Below are positions 34,455 through 64,000 of a DNA stretch of 64,000 bases, in pieces. Below the pieces are notes generated by a model. That model was not told the DNA's origin, searched no databases, and saw only the letters and a list, made by a program, of their open reading frames with translations. The stretch's first letter is position 1, and each line of letters begins with the position of its first letter. The stretch is from Conchocele bisecta (lineage: Eukaryota > Mollusca > Bivalvia > Lucinida > Thyasiridae): NCBI GenBank assembly GCA_029237695.1, contig CM055273.1, positions 54,735,968 to 54,799,967 on the forward strand. The letters are read 5' to 3'. A program made the position numbers and the translations under genes.

Positions 34455-36051
34455 CAGGGATCGACACTAACTTTTTTCCTTTGGGATCCGGCTGGGATCC
34501 CTACTTTTGAAAACTGGGTTCCCACCTCAGGATTTGGGATCCCACAATTGTATAAAACAAAGACATGCTTTTTTGTACCAATATATTTTGTTTTATAATA
34601 TCATATAAATCATAAGAGTTTTTCAAGTAACTGATATGCCTTCTGGCACATCTCTGACTCGTCTCCTGGTAGCTCCGCCTCTTCACCCTCAGCATCCTCC
34701 AACTCCTCGGCCATGACCATGAACGAATCAGTGTCCTCCGGTTCGGGCACTGGCTGAAAGAAAATACATAAAAATGCCACTACAAAGTTGAAACACCAAC
34801 AACTCTACAAAATCTACAGCTGGCTGCATTGTTTGCAAGCAGTGTCTTGTAGAACACACATGTGCAGAATTTATGATATTGAAATAAAAAAATAATTTAA
34901 TAACTAATTCTCAATTTCCTTTGCCTCTGCAAATTAATGTGTGCAGTCACAAGCCTTAAACAGACAGTTTTAATATATTATACCGGTTACATTATAGCAG
35001 TACTGGCTTTGCTGGTGTCTTATTAACTATACGGTACCTTTTTCACATCACTGTAGAATGGCCGCCTTGACCTGACACCACAGCTGTTCCAGTGGTGGAT
35101 GGCGGACTCAGGGTCATATAGTTCAACAGATGGCACCTCCCTGTTGATTACCATCAGATCGCTGAGGTGCGCATCGCCCAGCCTTGACCTCCAGTCGTTT
35201 TTGATCATTTTCATTCTGCAATCATGAATCATGAATGTAATTTATGATAAACTTCCATATTTAACCATTTCACTCATGAGCCGTACTTCACACCCACTGG
35301 TTATGGAGTAGCTAGTTTTGGCTTTCACCTTAAGTGAGTTCTTCACGTGGCTCTCCGATGCATCATGTTTTTTTATGGCTTGAACTTTAAAATTACTACA
35401 GCCAGTTACGAATGTTCCAACTTTGTCATACTGCATACAGATGTCACAAGACATTAGCTGCTTACAGTCGTCGAATCGCAGCCATTGAAAATCACGCTTC
35501 CAACTGCTCTGGAACGAACGCTTCCTCGATACATCGTAGGACTTGTGGTAATCTAATCGTTCTTCCTGTGTTTTTTTCTTTTTTTCCGGTGGTGGAGACA
35601 CTTTATCAATAAAATTCCACATCGCGAAAACTCATTACGTGGATCGCGAAGATCCAGACGATCAGAATCAAACACTCGCTTGATAGTGAACATTTTAATA
35701 AGCGTCTCGCAATCGGGATCATATGTCGGGATACTTCTACGGTGTAGGTTACGAGCCATGTTACAATCGACAGGTGGCGCTCTGCAAAGTCGCCGATTCG
35801 GCACTCGATCAAATTGTACCGAAGTCAACTCGAATTCGCGTTAAATCGTACTCGTTTCCGCTGTCGGAAAGGCAAGTTTAACGGCGATTTTGACGAATTT
35901 TCAATTTATTTCAGACGATTAATACGTGTTTTTGACAAACCTGGACGAAAAATTAGGGGTCCCGTTGGAATCCCCAGCTTTCGGAAGTTGGGATTCCACA
36001 TGAAATTCTGGGATCCCGGGACCCCTGGGACACCGTTAATATCGATCCCTG
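34455..36051 (-). mobile_element. hAT5-like transposon nested in the satellite array, internally deleted
   Basis: The ends CAGGGATCGACACTAAC and GTTAATATCGATCCCTG are inverted repeats. Flanks show GTAAA on both sides (34450-34454, 36052-36056), while uninterrupted satellite units (e.g. 33465) have it once. The 5-bp duplication and the encoded protein parts suggest the hAT5 group. Confidence 0.8.
34609..35622 (-). pseudogene. Remnant of a spliced hAT-type transposase (ZNF862-like), catalytic core missing
   Basis: Minus-strand coding blocks: 35242-35622 begins MWNFIDK and holds a zinc-finger-like block WLRFDDCKQLMSCDIC...FVTGC...H as in TTF/BED-type hAT proteins; 35038-35215 has an acceptor ATTGCAG and donor AAG|GTACCG and encodes IKNDWRSRLGDAHLSDLMVI, typical of the C-terminal dimerisation region; 34609-34755 follows an acceptor TTTCAG, stays in frame and encodes an acidic tail to a stop. 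The last two blocks join in phase; the exit of the first is uncertain. The several hundred residues of RNase H-like core expected in an active transposase are absent. Confidence 0.6.
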
Positions 36052-36889
36052 GTAAATGTTGTGTAACATCCGTTTCTTTACACTTTGAACGCTTTGATAT
36101 TTCATACATGCATTCATCTGATGATCCTCTATTGTGCTACAGCAAATCCATGACCCACCCACCCCTTTCTCCAAGATCAACATCATAAACTTAACGTTGG
36201 AGTAAATGTCTTTTTATAACTTCTGTTTCTTTACAGGGAACACCTTCATATTTCATACATGCATTCATCTGATGATACTCTATTGTGCTACAGCAAATCC
36301 ATGACCCACCCCTATCGCCAAGGCCAAGGTCACAAACTTAGCACATTTATACATGCATTCCTCATGTGAATAGCTATCATGCTATAGAAAATCACCAACT
36401 TAGTGTGTTCATAAACATAAGCTGGGTTAAATTTTGTTTTCCTTCTCTTTTCAGGGAGCGCATTGATATTTCATACATGCATTCATCTTAATATGCTATA
36501 TCATGCTATGTCAAATCCACGACCCACCTTCCACCACTGACCTCAATGTCAAGGTCCACCGCACACCCCTTATCCCAAAGTCAAGTTATATAATATCCAT
36601 GTTTTTTATACAACTGTGACAAGTTTGAATGAAGGCTGCCTACAGGCGAGCTTCGTTGTCATCTGACAACTCTTGTTGATTAAGAAATAACAAAATTTCA
36701 CCCCAAGTTGGTCCGATTACGCACCTTAACTGGAGCTCTGCATCAGCTGATACATGTATTACGTGTTACGTGTTTTATCTAAGAATAAATGGAACATACA
36801 GGCCCGTACACAGGAATTAATTTAGGGGGGTGCGTTATCGACGGCGCGAAGGGCTAAACATTGTTTTTTTGCACATTCACAGACAGACC

Positions 36890-37147
36890 TCGGCAGATTA
36901 ACCATTTCACCCCTAAATAACTGGAATGGATTTTGATATGTTAATTTTGCAAGCCATTCCAATCATCACAAAATGATTTTCAAACCAGTCCATTTATGAA
37001 CATGAGGTGTTTTTGTTCTCAAAATTATGAAAATTACTTGCAAAAAGTGCAGATCCTGATGAGACGGCTCGTCACGAGCCGGCTCATCTGGATTTACACT
37101 TTTTGCCAATACCACTATACAGGCCTGTGGTGTTGAACGGGTTAAGG
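36890..37147 (-). mobile_element. ~240-bp element with GATGAGACGGCTCGT hairpin, copy 1
   Basis: The ends read TTAACCATTTCACCCCTAA and GTTGAACGGGTTAA; the core hairpin is GTGCAGATCCTGATGAGACG against CGGCTCATCTGGATTTACAC. Other copies lie at 38838-39072, 53909-54143 and 60482-60735, in both orientations. Confidence 0.75.
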
Positions 37148-37639
37148 GGGGTGTGTACGCACCCGTCGCACCCCCTCTGCATACGGGCCTGGCCTAATTA
37201 ATGCTAAATATTTCCTTAAGTTATAACACAGGTGACTGAAATAAATCGCATGTCAGTATCGTTTTTAGTAATAATGTTATACTGTATATTTAGATATTGA
37301 GGTTAAACCCAGACTGGTAAAAAAAGTGCGTACTTCCCGATTTTCTTGAGTCTTGACACAGGTTTCCACATCTAAGCAGCGTTTCAAAAATGGTTCACCG
37401 TCACTGTCAAACAATCGCGTGTCATAAAACAAATGGTATTGTAAACAGTTTGGCAGGCCTGAAATTAGCTAGATTTAGGTCACTAGGTGGGAAATGGGGA
37501 TTACCTGAATAAATTTAGTTCCGACTTTTGTAGAATTTCAGATACTTTCCGAGATTTTTTTAAGGCGAAGTGAACTTCGCTTTTCTGGACGCACAGGGCG
37601 AAGTCCGGTAAAACAAGGCGAGAACTTCGCCCTAAACCA

Positions 37640-38005
37640 GTAGCCTATTTCATCAACATTGCAAAGTATACTTTACTAGCAAAGTATACTTTGAGGGAGT
37701 AATCATTTATTTTTCCTCAAATGCATTATTTCATATAGAACTAACAAATGCATATATTTCATGATTAAAAGTATGCAGAATTATTATACTGAATTTATTA
37801 CATTATCACAGCCATTAAATGGCTGTGGTATGCAGAATTATTATACTGAATTTATTACATTATCACAGCCATTAAATGGCTGTGATAATGTAATAAATTC
37901 AGTATAATAAAAATTAATAAATTTATCATAAAATTGAAAATTTCTCCCTCAAAGTATACTTTGCTAGTAAAGTATACTTTGCAATGTTGATGATATAGGC
38001 TACAG
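37640..38005. mobile_element. Fold-back MITE with GCAAAGTATACTTT arms, copy 1
   Basis: The outer ends GTAGCCTATTTCATCAACAT and ATGTTGATGATATAGGCTAC are inverted. Inner arms with CTGAATTTATTACATTATCA surround CAGCCATTAAATGGCTG. This copy has a duplicated inner arm (~37795-37870). A second copy lies at 60168-60466. Confidence 0.85.
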
Positions 38006-38660
38006 GAACCCTGCTTTAAGATCATAGTGCTAGGAGCATATTGCGTGCTCTTGAGGTTCCGTCCGTCCGTCCGTGTACATTTAGGTCAAAAAGTTTTGTA
38101 AGAGTTTCTCTAGTTAGAGTGCAGTATGCCAGGGGGCATATCTATGTTTACAAACATAATGTCTTGTTCTAAATTTAGATTGATACAACCAGACTCTGAT
38201 TTTATTATTTTCCATAAAATAACAACAGTGTTATGAAAATGTGTGGTTGTAAGTTGTTTTAAGAATGATTTATTTTCCCTTTCAACATGTTCAACCCTAC
38301 ATGCCATAAAGTGTGCAAACACTGACAGTCTGTATATCCAGATGAGCTCTCTCATCAAGATCTACAATATTTGTCGGTATGTTTCAAGAGTTTAAAAAAA
38401 AATACTCGTTCTTAAGAAGCTATTCTAAAAATTGGTGTGAACTTGTCTATACCAGTTGCTTAACCCATTAAAGATGGGATACAATTATAGTAGTATGAAA
38501 CTGTTTAGGGAAAAAATCTATTTGGTTCAAATGAGTGGTAACACAATATACATATAGAAATAAACACGATAATGAGATTTTTACAACACAAATTATCGTA
38601 TCCTTAGACTGAAATGGGTTAGGGTTAAAAGTGTTGAGAATTTTCTTTCTAATTGCAGAA

Positions 38661-61005
<22,345 letters not shown>

Positions 61006-61820
61006 TAGAGACTTCAACAGATTTCATTGGTGCTTCAATTCAAACAGCTTTATAAATTGACAGCTCCGGGTCCATGTTTACCAAACTTTCTGAACATGTT
61101 CTCCAAATAGTTAATCCATACTCAAAATCAGGCAGAGGCACAGCTCGGCCTCGACCAAACAAACTTTCTGATTTTGAGTATGATAAGGAGTCTGTTCTCA
61201 GAAAGTTCTATCTGTACTGGCCCAGGTTTGCAAAGAGCTGGATGGTGAGTAGAAGATGTAAATGCATGCCCAGAAATTGTTTTAATCAATAGTTCTGATA
61301 CATATATATACAGGTAATTATCGTTATCTCGAAGTTGACCGGACTGAGCAAAATATATCGCAAACGCATGACACAATTTCCGGTACACAACATTTGTTTT
61401 GCTAATCACAGCCAATACACAGCAATGAATAAGCGTTACATCTAAATGTCAGCGCTTGCCGTCTTTTCTAACGATGTTATTATTGAATCGCAAAATGCAA
61501 GACCCGCGTTTTGTCCCAAAACCACGACAGACCTAGACTCGTCGGCCACAAACAAATTCGGCCCAAGTCGAATCAAATCGGCGTTAAGAAATGTCAAGTT
61601 CAATTGACTTGATTGCCACGCCGTTTATGTCATCCTCATCATGTTAAAGTGATCCGATATCACATTGATTAATTAGTTAATTATGGTTTAAGTGAATTAA
61701 TTTACATTTTAGCGGCGGCGTTTTTGATTTCTATAGACGTGTGAAAACTTACCGGAGATAATCTCTCTGAATCAGACTTGGCGGTGCCAGGCGCTTATTT
61801 ATCACATCGAGTTATCAGAA
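61006..61820 (+). other. TYMS 3' flank / probable 3' UTR and intergenic DNA
   Basis: Directly follows the TYMS stop. An inverted pair ATACTCAAAATCAG/CTGATTTTGAGTAT at 61120-61182 could form a stem. No convincing coding sequence or polyadenylation signal was recognised. Confidence 0.45.
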
Positions 61821-61827
61821 TACAAAT

Positions 61828-61977
61828 ATGATGGAAACGTGCTATTGGGACTCTAGTTCCACCTCGACATATCCGAAATATAATCGACTTATCAGGAGTA
61901 AAATACTTGATCTATATAGGGAATTCGGCCGGGACCTCGGACGTATATCGAGATCAGCAGATAAAGAGTATCAGCTG
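61828..61977 (+). CDS. Weak candidate first exon of an unknown gene
   Basis: An ATG at 61828 opens a frame with a varied, hydrophilic composition (MMETCYWDSS, then RLIRSKILDLYREFGRDLG) unlike the repeat-derived frames around it. A good donor, CAGCT|GTATGT, lies at 61977/61978. I do not recognise the product, and there is no second exon in the remaining 2 kb that I can link to it. It may equally be chance. Confidence 0.2.
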
Positions 61978-62019
61978 TATGTAGATATTACTATTTCACC
62001 ATCGTCAATTTGTTACTAA

Positions 62020-63090
62020 TAATGTACCTATAGATGGGTAATCATAAAGTTTTGCAAGTGGCCGTATGAGACGAGCCATGTATTCTTGTATGTGCGATTT
62101 TTCATGAAATACATTTACGGAACTGCAATATTTTCGAGGTCATTTACGGAAGATATCGCACATCTTTTAGGTACAAAATCACATGGCTCATGGTCTCGTA
62201 TATCCATCCCAGCAGCCACTGCAACAAGGCATACAGACGATTCCTTGTTGATATTATACTGTACGGGAATCGTGTTTACCAAACTGAGATTTCTATGATG
62301 AGCTTTCAGTTTTGCATGACCAAATGTATGCAACTCGAAGATAAAGGTAACATGCGAGGGGTGTTCATAAAATACCCGAACAAGTCCCAACGTTTTGTCA
62401 TCTTTTATTGTATTTCAATCAAATTTGGATATTTCATAGCCTGGCCAATTGTTTTCCATTACCCCAAGACAAAGTATGGAAAAGATTTATGGCTCGTATT
62501 GCAGTTGCTATGGTTACGTCATGTTTTGAATTGCGGCCCAATTAACGTAATTTTGTATGCATATTTTTGAAACGAGGCGGAATGAGAAGTGCTAACGTTT
62601 GCATGTTGTTTGCTGCTGCTCAAATAAATTTTGGAAAATAATAGCGACATTATTTAGCGTTCATATGCGACGACATAATTGTAAAATGTGACGTCATGAC
62701 CGAAAATGACGTAGTATGAGAACATGACAATTTGCGAGCGGTATAGTCAGGTAGACGGGACGGGAAGACGCAATGAGCTAGGCCAGACATGGACGTCCAA
62801 CAGTGACGTCGTCAGATGTTGTGACCCAAAGTAAAATTCTGGGTTTGACGGATCATCGTGAACTGTCGGGTCAGTTGAACTCACTGCCGGCAACATCCAT
62901 AGTGTGATTAAAAGATTTAAATATGACGAGACGTAGAGCTAGATGGGCTCCCGATGATGTTGAACATGGGGCAGAAGCAGTCTTGCGAGTTACCAATTGT
63001 GCTCGAGTTTTAGGATAGTGGACAGGATATCTGTACATATACATTCATCCAATCTAGTGGTTAGTGTCTGAATCTAGTATTAACCCTTAC
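62020..63090. other. Non-coding, no gene recognised
   Basis: An inverted pair around CCGTATGAGACGAGCCATG (62061) and ACATGGCTCATGGTCTCGTA (62181) suggests a decayed fold-back unit. Frames up to 126 codons on the + strand overlap it and have no recognisable domain. Confidence 0.4.
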
Positions 63091-63109
63091 ACCGGCTATC
63101 TTAATTTTT

Positions 63110-63605
63110 ATGTCCCCGCCACCGAATGGTGAGGGGGGCATATAATGTTACCGGCGTCCGTACGTCCCGAAACCGTAACGCTCGGATAAATGGCTTATAA
63201 TTTCTGTTTCCTTGCTCGGATCTGCTTGACATTTCACACACACAGTGCTCCAATTGTCCTCTACCGCCCTGTGACAAATCCACATTTGTCCCGCCCCCGC
63301 TAAGCCCAGGGTCAAGCTCACAGACTCGGTGCGTTTGAAACCTTAACGCTCGGCTAAATGGCTTGTAATTTCTGTTTCCTTGCTCGGATCTGCTTCACAT
63401 TTCACACACGCATTGCTCCAATGCTCCTCTACCGCCCTGTGACAAATCCACATTCGTCCCGCCCCCGCTAAGCCCAGGGTCAAGCTCACAGACTTGGTGC
63501 GTTCGAAACCTTAACACTCGGGTAAATGGCTTATAATCAAATACGCCTCGTTTTCTTTGGCTGCCAGTGGGGGCATTCATGTGCCGACAGGCCACATTTC
63601 TAGTT
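63110..63605. repeat. Repeat element with ~185-bp units related to the 32-36 kb satellite
   Basis: It opens ATGTCCCCGCCACCGAATGG and closes GGGGGCATTCATGTGCCGAC then AGGCCACATTTCTAG. Two units contain AAATGGCTTATAATTTCTGT, TTTCACACAC, CCCTGTGACAAATCCAC and CCAGGGTCAAGCTCACAGAC, parallel in order to the satellite units at 32440-36600. Confidence 0.7.
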
Positions 63606-63802
63606 TGTTGTCTAACGTTTTTTTTTATTTTCCATTTTTATTATCAAAAAACATGCATTGACAGCACTTTAGAATAATTTACAACATGCTTTGACAGCAC
63701 TTCAGAATCATATCCATTGGAAATGATTCTGAAGTGCTGTCGAACCATGTTTTTACCGAGAAATAAAAGCAACAGCAGACGGGACAATTGTTGTGTGTAG
63801 TG
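63605..63802. mobile_element. TTAA fold-back MITE family copy
   Basis: Arms GACAGCACTTTAGAATAATT and GATTCTGAAGTGCTGTCGAA around ATATCCATTGGAAAT; the end GTGGTCTACGGGTTAA is followed by two or three short tandem echoes (GTGTGTAGTGGTCTAAGGGT) to ~63905. Confidence 0.75.
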
Positions 63803-64000
63803 GTCTACGGGTTAAATTGTTATGTGTAGTGGTCTAAGGGTTAAATTGTTGTGTGTACTGGTCTATGGGTCAACTTGTTGTGTGTAGCAGTCTCAAGGGT
63901 TAAATATCATTGTTATTCCATCCTCCATATTCATCCCATCCTGAGACCCTTGTGATTTCTTTTTTTAATGCCGTACACGAAGTCGCATGAAGGGAACCCA

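Larger units (their letters stand above)
32440..36600 (+). repeat. ~180-bp tandem satellite array
   Basis: Units read TAACGTTGGGGTAAATGTC, then TTCTGTTTCCTTTCATGGAA, then CATACATGCATTC, then GTAGCAAATCCATGACC, then CCCCAAGGTCAAGGTCACAA. About twelve copies span 32440-34450 at ~160-180 bp spacing, the first ones nearly identical and later ones diverged. After the nested insertion, two or three decayed units run to ~36600. Related units occur in a different element at 63150-63540. Confidence 0.85.
32262..36740. mobile_element. hAT-like TIR element carrying a satellite array
   Basis: The left end (CAGAGTTCCAGTTAAGGTGC, 32262) and the inverted right end (CAGAGCTCCAGTTAAGGTGC, ending 36740) match with one mismatch over ~24 bp and stay similar further in. 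CATCAGC (32255-32261, 36741-36747) is duplicated at the borders, close to the 8-bp duplication of hAT elements. Between them lie a 70-bp palindrome (32317-32386), a ~180-bp tandem array and a nested element, but no transposase of its own. The TIR resembles the CAGAGCTCCAGATAAG family found in TYMS introns. Confidence 0.75.

Noticed and set aside
32440..36600. CRISPR array
   Set aside because: Units are long, imperfect direct repeats without unique equal-length spacers, in a eukaryotic repeat element; this is a satellite.
62190..62570. 126-codon plus-strand frame
   Set aside because: Cysteine- and aromatic-rich, no domain, no splice context, and partly inside a decayed inverted repeat.

Overview
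The window looks like a molluscan, probably bivalve, nuclear genome. This is an inference from GT-AG introns of 1.2 to 7 kb, a spliced animal-type thymidylate synthase, very dense fold-back elements, and repeat families built from ~180-bp or ~440-bp units of a kind common in bivalve introns. Only one host gene can be recognised with confidence. Most of the rest is transposable-element sequence, much of it nested.

Layout. 1-5.5 kb is AT-rich non-coding DNA; about 2.69-4.70 kb is a diverged copy of about 19.1-21.1 kb. 5.54-16.37 kb is a Polinton/Maverick-class (adintovirus-like) element. It is rearranged into a near-perfect palindrome: two ~4.7-4.9 kb arms each carry a small zinc-finger gene and a protein-primed type DNA polymerase B, around a 1.2-kb core holding a retrovirus-like integrase. 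Each arm carries its own frameshifts, stops or deletions, so both polymerase copies are broken. 16.49-18.08 kb is a broken Tc1-type (DD34E) transposon. 18.1-32.2 kb has no recognisable gene but contains several fold-back elements and a ~780-bp tandem repeat next to a tRNA-like SINE head. 32.26-36.74 kb is a 4.5-kb terminal-inverted-repeat element whose body is a ~180-bp satellite array, with a second hAT-like element nested inside it.

Thymidylate synthase. From 38.66 to 61.00 kb a complete TYMS gene runs on the + strand: eight coding exons, matching intron phases and a 320-residue product with all catalytic residues. Its introns hold a 3-kb TTAA fold-back element, a pogo-like element nested in another element, SINE-like copies and several MITE families. 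The most striking intron is intron 2, where ~4.5 kb of ~30-bp minisatellite repeats the 3' splice site and first codons of exon 3.

How the genes relate. Polymerase and integrase are remnants of one self-synthesising element and lie tail to tail with overlapping stop codons; the zinc-finger gene is divergent from the polymerase across a ~100-bp AT-rich gap. TYMS is unrelated to them. 61.0-64.0 kb holds more repeats and one weak candidate exon. Coordinates of degenerate repeats are approximate because they were read by eye.
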